From assembly GCA_022791135.1 (NCBI GenBank), contig JAAVYM010000003.1:1-48257 (forward strand): a stretch of DNA of 48,257 nucleotides, read 5' to 3'. The DNA is from Oscillibacter sp. (GTDB lineage: Bacteria > Bacillota > Clostridia > Oscillospirales > Oscillospiraceae). Below are positions 1-8,783 of this stretch, one piece after another (position 1 is the stretch's first letter; the number at the start of each line of letters is the position of its first letter). The position numbers and the translations under genes are program-made. The notes under the pieces were generated by a model that saw only the letters and a program-made list of their open reading frames with translations, made no database searches and had not been told where the DNA came from.

Positions 1-1
1 C

Positions 2-442
2 GGCGACGCCATCAAGAGCGGCCTGCAGGACGACCTGTACGACATGACCATCGACCACATCGGCGCCGGCCAGGCCAACACCTCCGAGCTGTGCCTGACC
101 CACGACATGTACGACGTGCAGCTGGGCGAGGAGACCATGGCGAAGATGGTGGAGATGGGCTATGACTACGTCACCGTCGACGCCAACACCTGGAACGGCC
201 AGACCGAGGAGATCAAGACCGTCGGCTCCCAGCAGGTGATCCTGGTTCCCACCAGCCTGGACTACGCCGTGGCCTATCACATGGCGAAGGCCGTCTGTGA
301 GAACAAGGCGGATCTGGCCAGCGCCGTGGCGGCCATGAGCTACTTCGACCCCCAGACCGCCGGCACCCTGACGCTCACCGGCGTGCCCCTGCATCCCGGC
401 GCGGCGGCCTATTACGAAGAGATGGGCTACGCCCACGGCTAA
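2..442 (+). CDS. TAXI-family TRAP transporter solute receptor (3' part)
   Basis: This is the C-terminal 146 residues of an extracytoplasmic receptor; the start lies outside the window and the frame is open from base 2. The end matches the closing motif of TAXI receptors (LHPGAAAYYEEMG), and the preceding stretch has the usual alternating helix/strand pattern of this binding-protein fold. TAXI receptors deliver small acidic solutes to a fused TRAP permease, and such a permease is the next gene on the same strand. The ligand cannot be read from this fragment. The main alternative, a different binding-protein family, is unlikely given the neighbour. Confidence 0.85.
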   Translation, partial: GDAIKSGLQDDLYDMTIDHIGAGQANTSELCLTHDMYDVQLGEETMAKMVEMGYDYVTVDANTWNGQTEEIKTVGSQQVILVPTSLDYAVAYHMAKAVCENKADLASAVAAMSYFDPQTAGTLTLTGVPLHPGAAAYYEEMGYAHG

Positions 443-496
443 ACGAAACACACCCATCGCGCAGTGGGCCTGAGAGCCTGAAAGCAAGACCCAAGT

Positions 497-540
497 GCCG
501 CCGGGGGAAGGAGGGGTTCCCTCGTTTCCCCGGCGGCTTT
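497..540 (+). terminator. Intercistronic GC-rich hairpin between TRAP receptor and permease
   Basis: The arms GCCGCCGGGG (497-506) and CCCCGGCGGC (528-537) pair perfectly and are followed by only three T. With so short a T-run it is more likely a leaky attenuator or 3'-end stabiliser for the receptor mRNA than a full stop. It would allow more receptor than permease. Confidence 0.5.
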
Positions 541-580
541 GCGGAATAAACCCAATACACCTGAGGAGGGGTATGAAACA

Positions 581-2557
581 ATGGGAAAGAAACTCGAATG
601 GCGCCAAGCTGCGGCAATCGGGCTGACAGTGGTATTCTTCCTGTTCCAGATGTATCTGGCACTGATTAAACAGCTCCCCACCATGCTGCAGGCGCCCCTG
701 CATCTGCTTTTCGCCCTGGCGTTGGTTTATCTCTACAATCCCCCTGACAAGAAATACCGCAAAAAGCTCCAGAAGGGAAAGGGCGGCGCCGCCACCGAGC
801 AGGAGCTGAACAAGTTTGCCTGGTCCCGCTGGATTGACATTCTGGTGGCGGCCTGCATCCTGTTCCAGCTTTATTACGTGGTGACCCGGTATCAGTCCCT
901 GGTGGACCATGTGCTCTTTATCAGCCCGGTGGACAGCATCGACATTGCCTTTATGGTCATCACCGTCGTGCTGCTGCTGGAGGCGGTCCGCCGGACCCTG
1001 GGCGGCATCCTCTTCGGCTTCATCCTTCTGTTTATCATCTACGCCTGGACGGCCCAGTACCTGCCCGGCATTCTCTATACCCGCGGCAAGCCCATGGCTG
1101 CTATGCTCAAGCAGTTCACCGAGGGCATGACCATGAGCACCTCCGGCATCTTCGGTTCTCCGCTCCAGACCTCGGCCAACAGTCTGTTCTACTTCATCGT
1201 TTTCGGTGCGTTCTTCTCCGCCTTCGGCGGCGGCCAGCTGCTGATTGACATCGGCATGAAGGCGTCCAACAAGGGTTCCGGTGGCCCGGCGAAGGCGGCC
1301 GTCATCTCCTCCGGCCTCATGGGCATGATCTCCGGCTCCGCCGTGGCCAACGTGGCCACCACCGGCGTCATGACCATCCCCATGATGAAGAAGGTGGGCT
1401 ATGAACCCGAGGAGGCCGGCGCCATTGAGGCCGTGGCCTCTACAGGCGGTCAGGTCATGCCTCCCATCATGGGCGTGGGCGCGTTCATCATGGCCGAGAT
1501 GCTGGGCATCTCCTACGGCAAGGTCGCCGCCAGCGCGATTATCCCAGCCGTGGCGTATTACTTCGCGGTCTTCGTTCTGGTGGACCGGCTGGCCGCCAAG
1601 CGGGCCAGCCGCCTGGACGGCAAGGTGGACACCACCATCAAGGTGGAGCGGAAGATCCTCCCCCGCCTGTACCTGCTGCTTCCCGCCGCGATTCTGGTTG
1701 CGTTCATCATCATGGGCGCGTCCTTGATGCGGGCGGGTACCATGGGCATCTTCGCCTGCCTTGTCTGTGACGTCATCAGCTACTTTGTGGGCGAAAAGAA
1801 GGACTTCGTGGGCCTGAAGGGCATTTGGGATTGCTGCATGGACGGCGCGAAGCAGGCTGCCGAGATTGCCATTCCCACCGCGGCTTGCGGCATCATCATC
1901 AACGTGGTCACCGGCCAGACGGCCCTGGCCACCAACCTCTCCGCTGTCATCAGCGGCCTGGGCACCGAGAATCTGTTCCTGGCGCTGCTGATCGGCATGG
2001 TGGGCTGCATGCTGCTGGGCATGGCTCTGCCTACCGTTGCCGCGTACTTGGTGGGCGTCATCCTCTTTGTGCCCTGCATCCGCCCGATCCTCATTGCCGG
2101 CGGCATGGCGGACGCCACCGCCAACCTCTGCGCCAATATGTTCGTGTTCTACTACGGCATCATGGCCCAGATCACGCCCCCCGTGTGCGTTGCTTCCTAT
2201 ACGGCGGCGGGCATTGCCGACGCCAATGCCATGAAGACCGGCCTGAAGGGCTTCACCTTCGCCATGGTGGGCTTCCTGGTTCCCTTTGTGTTCGTGTACA
2301 ATCCGGCTATCCTGCTGGAGGGCGGCATCGTGGAAATCGCCCTGGGCGCGGCGATGCTGCTGTGCGGCACCTTCTTCCTGGCTGTGGAAGTGTCGGGCTT
2401 CTTCAATGTCGATCTGAACATCGTAGAGCGGGTACTGCTGTTTGTGGCAGCCATCTGCCTCATCAGCCCGGAGATTATCACCTCTGTCGTCGGCGTCGTT
2501 TTGGGCGTGGCTCTGCTGGTGATGAACACCGCCCGGAAGAAGAAGGCTGCGGCCTGA
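581..2557 (+). CDS. TRAP transporter permease, fused 4TM/12TM subunits
   Basis: This 658-residue polytopic membrane protein has the architecture of fused TRAP permeases (small DctQ-like part followed by large DctM-like part) that pair with TAXI receptors. Hydrophobic segments begin near residue 12 and recur to the C terminus. A charged cytoplasmic stretch (about residues 60-80) separates the first helices from the rest. Conserved glycine-rich re-entrant-loop sequences are visible (SGSAVANVATTG, ASTGGQVMPPIMG, GMALPTVAAY). I chose ATG 581 because GAGGAGG at 563-569 is well spaced; an in-frame upstream start lacks such a site. It uses an ion gradient to import the ligand presented by the upstream receptor. 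The tail is lysine-rich. Confidence 0.9.
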   Translation: MGKKLEWRQAAAIGLTVVFFLFQMYLALIKQLPTMLQAPLHLLFALALVYLYNPPDKKYRKKLQKGKGGAATEQELNKFAWSRWIDILVAACILFQLYYVVTRYQSLVDHVLFISPVDSIDIAFMVITVVLLLEAVRRTLGGILFGFILLFIIYAWTAQYLPGILYTRGKPMAAMLKQFTEGMTMSTSGIFGSPLQTSANSLFYFIVFGAFFSAFGGGQLLIDIGMKASNKGSGGPAKAAVISSGLMGMISGSAVANVATTGVMTIPMMKKVGYEPEEAGAIEAVASTGGQVMPPIMGVGAFIMAEMLGISYGKVAASAIIPAVAYYFAVFVLVDRLAAKRASRLDGKVDTTIKVERKILPRLYLLLPAAILVAFIIMGASLMRAGTMGIFACLVCDVISYFVGEKKDFVGLKGIWDCCMDGAKQAAEIAIPTAACGIIINVVTGQTALATNLSAVISGLGTENLFLALLIGMVGCMLLGMALPTVAAYLVGVILFVPCIRPILIAGGMADATANLCANMFVFYYGIMAQITPPVCVASYTAAGIADANAMKTGLKGFTFAMVGFLVPFVFVYNPAILLEGGIVEIALGAAMLLCGTFFLAVEVSGFFNVDLNIVERVLLFVAAICLISPEIITSVVGVVLGVALLVMNTARKKKAAA

Positions 2558-2609
2558 GTGCGGCGCGTACCGGGTTTACCGAGATTACCGAGATTCCCCT
2601 GCGAAGCCG

Positions 2610-2641
2610 GGCGGAACGGCTTGGCCGTTCCGCCTGTTCCT
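2610..2641 (+). terminator. Hairpin downstream of the TRAP permease
   Basis: An 11-bp perfect stem, GGCGGAACGGC (2610-2620) with GCCGTTCCGCC (2624-2634), has a 3-nt loop and is followed by TGTTCCTTTCC. The T-tract is interrupted, so termination may be partial. It lies in the 216-nt gap before the sialidase-like gene. Confidence 0.5.
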
Positions 2642-2773
2642 TTCCGAAGAGCCGGCTGCGTGGGGCTGCTTTTACGGCTTGCGGCGTCTCTCTCCGCCGC
2701 CCGCCGGAAGAGGAGCTTGCTGTTTTCCCGCCGCGCGGCGGCGCGATTCCCAAACAAGAAAGGATGGATTTCC

Positions 2774-3934
2774 ATGAAATATCCCGTTTTGCCCGGCCTG
2801 ACTCCCGATGGCGTTCTCTATGAGAACCTGGACATGGGGACCGTGGAGGCCGTCATTCCCCCGGGGGTTCACCCCACCTGCCACTCTCCCGCCACGCTGG
2901 AGCTGCCCGGCGGGGATCTGTTGTGCTGCTGGTTCGCGGGCACCTATGAGGGCAGCGCGGACGTGCACATCGTCTGCGCCCGCCTGCCCAAGGGGGCGGA
3001 CCGCTGGACGGAGCCGGTGGACATCTCCGGCGACCCGGCCCGCAGCGAGCAGAACCCGTCTTTGTTCTATGGCCCCGACGGCGCGGTCTGGGCTATGTAC
3101 ACAGCCCAGAAGGACCGGGAGGCAGGAAAGGACAACATGCAGTTCACCTCCCAGGTCCGGGTGCAAAAGAGCGTGGACGGCGGCCGGACCTGGGGACCCT
3201 ATGAGACGATGTTCCCCCGGGAGGGCACCTTCTGCCGCCAGGCGATCCAGGTGCTGTCCAACGGCCGCTGGATCTTCGCTAACTGGCTGTGCACCGACTC
3301 CGTGGACGGCCTGTCCGGGGACCCCACCGCCTTCCAGATCTCCGAGGACCAGGGGAAGACCTGGCGTCAGGTGGACATGCCGAAGAGCAACGGCCGGGTT
3401 CACGCCAACGTTGTGGAGCTGGAAAACGGCCATCTGGTGGCCTTCATGCGGGACCGGGAGGCGGCGAATATCTACCGCAGCGAGTCCTTCGACTGGGGGG
3501 ACAGCTGGTCGGAACCCAAGCCTACCCCTCTGCCCAACAACAACTCCAGCATCAGCGCCATCAAGCTCCAAAGCGGCCGCATCGCGATTGCCTGCAACCC
3601 CACCTGCACGCCGCAGCCCAGCCCCGGCAAGGCGGCGTGGCCCGGCCTTCGCTGCCCGGTGGCGGTGGCCCTCAGCGAGGACGGTGGCCTGACCTTCCCC
3701 ATGATCCGCTGGATGGAGCGGGGAGAGGGCTTCATGGGTGAGGAGAACAAGACCAACAACAAGCAGTATGAGTACCCCCACATCATGCAAAGCGCCGACG
3801 GCCGCATTCACCTGACCTACGCCGCCTTCACCCGCAAGGCCATCAAGTATGTCAGCTTCACGGAGGCAGACGTTATGGGCACCAAGCGGGAGAAGGTGGG
3901 GCTGTACAATCCCACCGCCGCGCAGTCCAGATAG
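2774..3934 (+). CDS. Sialidase-like (BNR-repeat) beta-propeller protein without signal peptide
   Basis: This 386-residue protein looks like the BNR_2/sialidase-like superfamily. Four Asp-box motifs are visible: SVDGGRTWG (near residue 133), SEDQGKTWR (190), SFDWGDSWS (238) and SEDGGLTFP (301). The N-terminal part has the pattern typical of this group (LPGGDLLCCWFAGTYEGSADV). No signal peptide or membrane segment precedes it, so it appears cytoplasmic, unlike secreted host-glycan sialidases. I do not see a convincing sialidase RIP arginine motif, so sialic-acid hydrolysis is not established. Its position behind a TRAP system suggests it acts on an imported glycan or sugar acid. ATG 2774 was chosen for AAAGGA upstream; a longer in-frame reading from 2558 has no family similarity. 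Confidence 0.75.
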   Translation: MKYPVLPGLTPDGVLYENLDMGTVEAVIPPGVHPTCHSPATLELPGGDLLCCWFAGTYEGSADVHIVCARLPKGADRWTEPVDISGDPARSEQNPSLFYGPDGAVWAMYTAQKDREAGKDNMQFTSQVRVQKSVDGGRTWGPYETMFPREGTFCRQAIQVLSNGRWIFANWLCTDSVDGLSGDPTAFQISEDQGKTWRQVDMPKSNGRVHANVVELENGHLVAFMRDREAANIYRSESFDWGDSWSEPKPTPLPNNNSSISAIKLQSGRIAIACNPTCTPQPSPGKAAWPGLRCPVAVALSEDGGLTFPMIRWMERGEGFMGEENKTNNKQYEYPHIMQSADGRIHLTYAAFTRKAIKYVSFTEADVMGTKREKVGLYNPTAAQSR

Positions 3935-3974
3935 CTTGATTTTTCCCGGAAAACCGGGTACAATACATCGGGAA

Positions 3975-4003
3975 GCGCCCGCCACAGGGTTGGCGGGCGC
4001 TTT
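3975..4003 (+). terminator. Perfect 10-bp hairpin after the sialidase-like gene
   Basis: GCGCCCGCCA (3975-3984) pairs with TGGCGGGCGC (3991-4000), followed by TTTCG. The T-run is short. The next ribosome binding site (AGGAGG, 4012-4017) follows at once, so partial read-through into the VOC gene is likely. Confidence 0.5.
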
Positions 4004-4025
4004 CGCAAAACAGGAGGAACCTCAT

Positions 4026-4373
4026 ATGGAGAATACCTTTGAACTGGTGCACCTGGGCATCAACACCCCCAGCCCGGAGGAGGCGGAGAAGCTGGCAAAG
4101 CTGCTGAGCCTGCTGTTCAACCTGACGCCCCGCCACGGCCAGAAGTCTGAGTTTGCCGGGAATTACTTTGAATGCATGAAGGCCCCCTTCCTGGGAACCA
4201 ACGGCCATGTGGCCATGGCCACGGCGGATTTGGACGCCGCCGTGGAAGAGCTGAAGGGGAAGGGTTTTGGCTTTCGGATGGACACCGCCGCCTATACGGA
4301 GGACGGAAAGCTGAAAAACGTTTACCTAGACGGTGAGTACGGCGGCTTCGCCATTCATATCATGCGGAAATAA
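4026..4373 (+). CDS. Small VOC (glyoxalase-fold) protein
   Basis: This 115-residue protein has the length and strand/helix order of a single vicinal-oxygen-chelate module. It opens with FELVHLGINT, has a central GHVAMATADLDAAVEELKGKG segment and closes with GEYGGFAIHIMRK. From memory, the sequence resembles the VOC module found at the C terminus of some clostridial KDPG aldolases, which would fit sugar-acid breakdown next to a TRAP importer; I could not check this. A strong AGGAGG at 4012-4017 sets the start. The metal ligands cannot be assigned with certainty. Its substrate is unknown. Confidence 0.7.
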   Translation: MENTFELVHLGINTPSPEEAEKLAKLLSLLFNLTPRHGQKSEFAGNYFECMKAPFLGTNGHVAMATADLDAAVEELKGKGFGFRMDTAAYTEDGKLKNVYLDGEYGGFAIHIMRK

Positions 4374-4427
4374 GCTGGGCCGCCACGGGGCCATCGGGCC
4401 GCGGCGGGCGGCGGAAGGAGCAAAGCG

Positions 4428-5372
4428 ATGCTGGAGAGTTTCCTGGCGGCCCTGGAGGTCGTAGTCCCCATGGCGCTTTTGATGCTGGTGGGCGCCGGCG
4501 CCCGGAAGGCGGGGGTCGTGGACCGCCCGGCCATGCGGAATGTGGACAAGCTGACCTTCCGGATCTTTATGCCGGTGCTGTTGTTTAAAAACATCTACGA
4601 GACGGACCTCTCCCAGAGCTTTGCGCCGAAGGAGGCGCTGTTTGCTGCCGCCGCGCTGGTACTGGTGATCTTCCCCGTGGCGCTGCTGCTGCCGCCCAGG
4701 GTGGTGAAAAATCCCGCCCAGGCCGGCTCCATCGGCCAGGCGATGATACGGACGAATTACATCCTTTTCGGCATTGCCGTGGCGGAATCCCTTTTCGGCG
4801 AGGGGAATATTGGCTCCGTGGCCCTTCTGGGGGCCATCGTAGTGCCCATGACCAACGCCCTGAGTGTCATCGTTCTGGAAGTGAACCGCTCCGGCCGGGC
4901 AGAGCCGGGAAAGCTGGCGCTGTCTATCCTGAAAAACCCCATGGTGATGGCGACGCTGGCGGCCATAGCGGCCATGGCGCTGCCTTTCCGCATCCCGGCG
5001 CTGCTATGGGATGTCGTCAAGAATATCGCCGGGGTCACCACCACCATCAGCTTCATCTCCCTGGGCGTCAGCCTGGATCTGGGGGAGGCCCGGGCAAACC
5101 GCCGGCCCCTGCTGCTTGGCATCGCTTTGCGCATGGTGCTGGTGCCGCTGGTATTCCTGCCGCTCTCCGTGGCCCTGGGCTTCCGGGGGCAGAGCCTGTG
5201 CGGGATGATGGTCCTCTTTGCCGCGCCCACGGCTGTGGCGTCCTATCCCATGGCGGTGGCCATGGGGGCGGACGGCCCCCTGGCGGGCCAGCTGGTCTGC
5301 GCCACTACGGTGCTGTCCGTGTTCACTATGTTTTGCTACACCTTTCTCTTCCGCAGCCTGGGACTATTGTGA
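4428..5372 (+). CDS. AEC-family (auxin efflux carrier-like) permease
   Basis: This 314-residue protein is almost entirely hydrophobic, with about ten predicted membrane helices in two halves of five, the usual layout and length of AEC transporters. Recognisable family segments are the opening PMALLMLVGAGARKAG, the conserved TFRIFMPVLLFKNIYE region, and the second-half SLGVSLDLG and APTAVASYPMAVAMG motifs. AEC proteins move small carboxylates or amino acids; the substrate here is not visible. GGAAGGAG upstream supports ATG 4428. It lies 54 nt behind the VOC gene on the same strand, so it is probably part of the TRAP-linked operon, perhaps exporting or importing a related acid. Confidence 0.85.
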   Translation: MLESFLAALEVVVPMALLMLVGAGARKAGVVDRPAMRNVDKLTFRIFMPVLLFKNIYETDLSQSFAPKEALFAAAALVLVIFPVALLLPPRVVKNPAQAGSIGQAMIRTNYILFGIAVAESLFGEGNIGSVALLGAIVVPMTNALSVIVLEVNRSGRAEPGKLALSILKNPMVMATLAAIAAMALPFRIPALLWDVVKNIAGVTTTISFISLGVSLDLGEARANRRPLLLGIALRMVLVPLVFLPLSVALGFRGQSLCGMMVLFAAPTAVASYPMAVAMGADGPLAGQLVCATTVLSVFTMFCYTFLFRSLGLL

Positions 5373-5406
5373 GGGGGAGGGAAAGCGCCGCCTTTGCAGA
5401 TACAGG

Positions 5407-5449
5407 AGAGGTCCCTTTTCCGGGAAACCCCCGGGAGAGGGACCTCTTT
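5407..5449 (+). terminator. Terminator of the TRAP/AEC operon
   Basis: AGAGGTCCCT (5407-5416) pairs with AGGGACCTCT (5438-5447), with a nested CCGGG/CCCGG inner pairing, followed by TTTG. The rest of the 344-nt gap to the next gene holds a small hairpin (GCCCAAAA 5594-5601 with TTTTGGGC 5606-5613) and the promoter below. I saw no gene in it. Confidence 0.65.
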
Positions 5450-5616
5450 GAAATGCTCCGGCCAGTTGTGCATTTGGGCGCTTTTTGCGGCTCAGGCCGC
5501 CGGGTTTGCCGGAAAAGTTCCCGCGCGGAAGAGCCGGGACATCCCGGCGCATCCTCAAACGCGTCCTGCAAAAAAGCTGAAAATGAAAGAGCGGCCCAAA
5601 AGAATTTTTGGGCATA

Positions 5617-5645
5617 TTGACATTTTCAACCAATCGTATTAAAAT
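5617..5645 (+). promoter_or_regulatory. Strong sigma-A-type promoter of the ABC importer operon
   Basis: TTGACA at 5617-5622, a 17-bp spacer and TAAAAT at 5640-5645. This is a near-consensus housekeeping promoter with an AT-rich spacer, 71 nt upstream of the receptor start. Confidence 0.8.
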
Positions 5646-5716
5646 GAAAATCCACACGGAACGGAAGCCCTTTCGGGCTGCCGTCCCGGCGAAAAAAGAT
5701 TGGAGGAGCATTTGCA

Positions 5717-6877
5717 ATGAAGAAGAAGTTGATATCTCTGCTGCTGGCTGGGGTCATGGTGGTTGCCCTGGCGGCCTGTGGCGGCGACAAGCCCGCCGAT
5801 ACCCAAGCTCCCGCCGACACCGGCGCGCCTGCCGATACCCAGACCCCCGCCGACGCCCAGGAACCCGCCAGCGGCATGGACGCCCTGATCGAGGCCGCCA
5901 AGGCCGAGGGCGAGCTGGTGGTGTACGGCTCCTGCGAGGAGGACTACTTGGCTGTCGCCTGCTCTAAGTTCGAGGAGCTTTACGGCATCAAGACCACCTA
6001 TCAGCGCCTGTCTACCGGCGAGGTCCAGGCCAAGATCGAGGAGGAGAGCGGCAATCCCTCCGCCGACGTTTGGTTCGGCGGCACCACCGATCCCTACAAC
6101 GTCGTCGCTGCCAAGGGGCTGCTGGAGCCTTACGACGCCGAGAACGCCGCCCACCTGCTGGACGACCAGTACCGGGATGCCGACGGCAACTGGTACGGCA
6201 TTTATAAAGGCATCCTGGGCTTCATGGTCAATAAGGACGAGCTGGCCCGCCTGAACCTGGAGACACCCCAGGACTGGCAGGACCTGCTGAAGCCCGAGTA
6301 TCAGGGCCTGATCTGGCTGTCCAACTACAACACCGCCGGCACCGCCAAGCTGGTCATCAACACCATGATCCAGAAGTACGGCCACGACGACGGCATCCAG
6401 TACCTGGTGGATCTGGACAAGAACATTGAGGTTTATACCAAGTCCGGCTCCGGCCCGTCCAAGAACGTGGGCACCGGCGAGTGCGTCATCGGCATCGGCT
6501 TCCTCCACGACGGCATCACCCAGATCGTGGACAACGGCTATGAGAACATTGAGCTGGTTATTCCCTCCAGCGGCACCTCTTTCGAGGTGGGCGCCACCGC
6601 CATCTTCAAGGGAGCCAAGCACCCCAACGCCGCGAAGCTGTGGATCGAGTATGCCCTGTCTCCTGACTGCGTGGACCAGGCGCAGGACAACGGCTCCTAT
6701 CAGTTCCTGGTGATCGACAACGCCAAGCAGCCCGCTCAGGCCGCTGAGTTTGGACTGGACCCCGATAACGTCATGAAATATGACTTCGAGGATGCCAAGA
6801 ACAATATCGAGACCTATATCAGCGAGGTTATGACGGCCCTGGGCAGCGCCGCTGACGACCGTTTCCAGACGGAGTAA
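5717..6877 (+). CDS. ABC importer substrate-binding lipoprotein (AfuA/FbpA-like)
   Basis: This 386-residue protein has a lipoprotein signal: basic start MKKK, hydrophobic core and lipobox LAAC with cysteine 21. A low-complexity linker of DTQAPAD-like units runs to about residue 52. The mature part has the bilobed pattern of the ferric/sugar-phosphate receptor group, opening with LIEAAKAEGELVVYGSCEE and containing SADVWFGG and a conserved hinge-like LGFMVNKDEL. I do not see the adjacent tyrosine pair typical of iron-binding FbpA. Some relatives (AfuA) bind sugar phosphates, so iron should not be assumed. GGAGGA at 5702-5707 precedes the ATG. It is followed by its own permease and ATPase. Confidence 0.85.
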   Translation: MKKKLISLLLAGVMVVALAACGGDKPADTQAPADTGAPADTQTPADAQEPASGMDALIEAAKAEGELVVYGSCEEDYLAVACSKFEELYGIKTTYQRLSTGEVQAKIEEESGNPSADVWFGGTTDPYNVVAAKGLLEPYDAENAAHLLDDQYRDADGNWYGIYKGILGFMVNKDELARLNLETPQDWQDLLKPEYQGLIWLSNYNTAGTAKLVINTMIQKYGHDDGIQYLVDLDKNIEVYTKSGSGPSKNVGTGECVIGIGFLHDGITQIVDNGYENIELVIPSSGTSFEVGATAIFKGAKHPNAAKLWIEYALSPDCVDQAQDNGSYQFLVIDNAKQPAQAAEFGLDPDNVMKYDFEDAKNNIETYISEVMTALGSAADDRFQTE

Positions 6878-6920
6878 TCCAGGCTTACGGATAAAACGGA
6901 AACCATTCGGATCCAAGCGA

Positions 6921-6950
6921 TGGGGGACGGCGGGCCGCCGTCCCCCATTT
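6921..6950 (+). terminator. Intercistronic hairpin between ABC receptor and permease
   Basis: TGGGGGACGGC (6921-6931) pairs with GCCGTCCCCCA (6937-6947), loop GGGCC, then TTT. It lies 44 nt after the receptor stop and 118 nt before the permease. It parallels the hairpin between TRAP receptor and permease and probably raises receptor relative to permease mRNA. Confidence 0.6.
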
Positions 6951-7067
6951 CATCACTCTATCATCCCTCTTGAATGGGCCGGCGGGGCGGCGGTTTCTGT
7001 GCGGAAGCGAGACGCGGGAACCCGTTCCCCGGCGGCCGGACCGGAAATCTGAAAGGAGGTCTCCTCC

Positions 7068-8780
7068 ATGGCAAAAAGCCAGAGCGCGGCGCTGGACCGA
7101 AAAAAACTGATGGCGGACCCGGTTATGGTGATCACCATCGTGGTCCTGATCACGTTCCTGACGGTGTTCATTCTCTACCCCCTGGCCATCCTGCTGGTGG
7201 ACAGCTTTTACGGCGGGAACGGCTTCACCCTGGCCACCTTCCAGCGGATTTTGGCCATGCCCAACTTCATCACCGCCATCGGGAATACGCTGAAGGTGGG
7301 GTTTTTGGTAGGCATTTTGTCCACTGCGGTGGGACTGCTCTTTGCCTATGTGGAGGTGTATGTCCGGGTGGGGAGGCTGGTGGGCGGACTGTTCCGGGTG
7401 GTGTCTATGCTGCCGGTGGTTTCACCCCCCTTCGTGCTGTCGCTGTCCATGATTATGCTCTTCGGCAAGGCGGGGCTGATTACCCGCTTCCTGCTGGGAA
7501 TTTACGACAACAGCGTCTACGGCTTCTGGGGCATCGCCATTGTCCAGACGCTGACCTTCTTCCCAGTGTGCTACATGATGCTCAAGGGCCTTTTGAAAAA
7601 CATTGACCCCTCCCTGGAGGAGGCGGCCCGGGACATGGGGGCCAGCCGGTCCAAGGTGTTTTTGACCGTGACGCTCCCGCTGCTGCTCCCCGGGCTGGGG
7701 AATGCGTTCCTTGTGACCTTCATCGAGTCCATCGCCGACTTTGCCAACCCCATGATCATTGGCGGGTCCTATGACACCCTGGCAACCACCATTTACCTCC
7801 AGATCACCGGCGCTTATGACAAGGAGGGCGCGGCGGCTATGGCTGTGGTGCTGTTGTGCATCACGCTTTTGATGTTCGGGGTGCAGAAGTACTACTTAGA
7901 GGCGAAAACCGCTGCTACGCTGACAGGCAAAGCCTCCCGGGGGCGGATGCTCATCAGCGATAAGAGCGTCACCGTTCCCCTGACCATACTGTGCGGCCTG
8001 GCGGCGTTCTTCGTGATTTTGATGTACGCCTGCGTGCCCATCGGCACACTGTTCCCCACCTGGGGGTATAAATTCACGCCGCTGACCTTTAAGTGGTTTG
8101 GCCAGATGTTCGGGAAGTACAAGGGACTCAAGGCGTTCAAGGACTCCTTTGTGCTGTCCCTGATTGCCGCGCCGGTCACGGCGCTGCTGTCCATGATCAT
8201 CTCCTACCTGGTGGTCAAGCGGAAGTTCAAGGCCAAGGGCTTCATCGAGGCGGTGTCCATGCTGGCCATGGCGGTGCCCGGGACAGTGCTGGGCGTTGGC
8301 TATATTCGGGGCTTTTCCGGGGGCCTGTTCCACACCGGCGTGCTCCAGGGTATCTATGGCACCGGGCTGATCCTGATTATTGTGTTTGTGGTCCGCTCCC
8401 TGCCCACCGGCACCCGGAGCGGCATCTCCGCCCTGCGCCAGATCGACAAGTCCATTGAGGAGTCCGCCTACGACATGGGCGCGGACAGCCTGAAGGTGTT
8501 TATGACGGTGACGCTGCCGTTGATCAAGGACTCCTTCCTCAGCGGGCTGGTGACGGCGTTTGTCCGCTCGATTACGGCCATATCCGCCATCATCCTGCTG
8601 GTGACGCCCCAGTTCCTGCTCATCACCGTGCAGATCAACGAGTTCGCGGAGAAGGGCGCTTACAGCATTGCCTGTGCCTTCGCGACGGTGCTGATTGCCA
8701 TCACCTACGGCGCGGTGCTGCTGATGAACCTGTTCATCAAGTTCTTCGGCACCAGCCGGAAAATCAAGGAGGAGGAGTAA
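7068..8780 (+). CDS. ABC importer permease with two fused permease domains (FbpB/AfuB-like)
   Basis: This 570-residue protein has two tandem membrane domains, the form usual for ferric/sugar-phosphate importers. Each half carries its ATPase-contact EAA loop: LEEAARDMGASRSKVF (near residue 183) and IEESAYDMGADSLKVF (near residue 464), each followed by TVTLPL. Roughly twelve membrane helices are apparent. A cytoplasmic linker (about residues 275-305) joins the halves. The ribosome site is AAAGGAGGT at 7052-7060, close to a full anti-16S match. The stop is three bases from the ATPase start, so the two genes are translationally coupled. Confidence 0.9.
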   Translation: MAKSQSAALDRKKLMADPVMVITIVVLITFLTVFILYPLAILLVDSFYGGNGFTLATFQRILAMPNFITAIGNTLKVGFLVGILSTAVGLLFAYVEVYVRVGRLVGGLFRVVSMLPVVSPPFVLSLSMIMLFGKAGLITRFLLGIYDNSVYGFWGIAIVQTLTFFPVCYMMLKGLLKNIDPSLEEAARDMGASRSKVFLTVTLPLLLPGLGNAFLVTFIESIADFANPMIIGGSYDTLATTIYLQITGAYDKEGAAAMAVVLLCITLLMFGVQKYYLEAKTAATLTGKASRGRMLISDKSVTVPLTILCGLAAFFVILMYACVPIGTLFPTWGYKFTPLTFKWFGQMFGKYKGLKAFKDSFVLSLIAAPVTALLSMIISYLVVKRKFKAKGFIEAVSMLAMAVPGTVLGVGYIRGFSGGLFHTGVLQGIYGTGLILIIVFVVRSLPTGTRSGISALRQIDKSIEESAYDMGADSLKVFMTVTLPLIKDSFLSGLVTAFVRSITAISAIILLVTPQFLLITVQINEFAEKGAYSIACAFATVLIAITYGAVLLMNLFIKFFGTSRKIKEEE

Positions 8781-8783
8781 GCC

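Noticed and set aside
1825-2823. 332-codon plus-strand frame overlapping the TRAP permease
   Set aside because: Alternate-frame reading of the permease; no family pattern.
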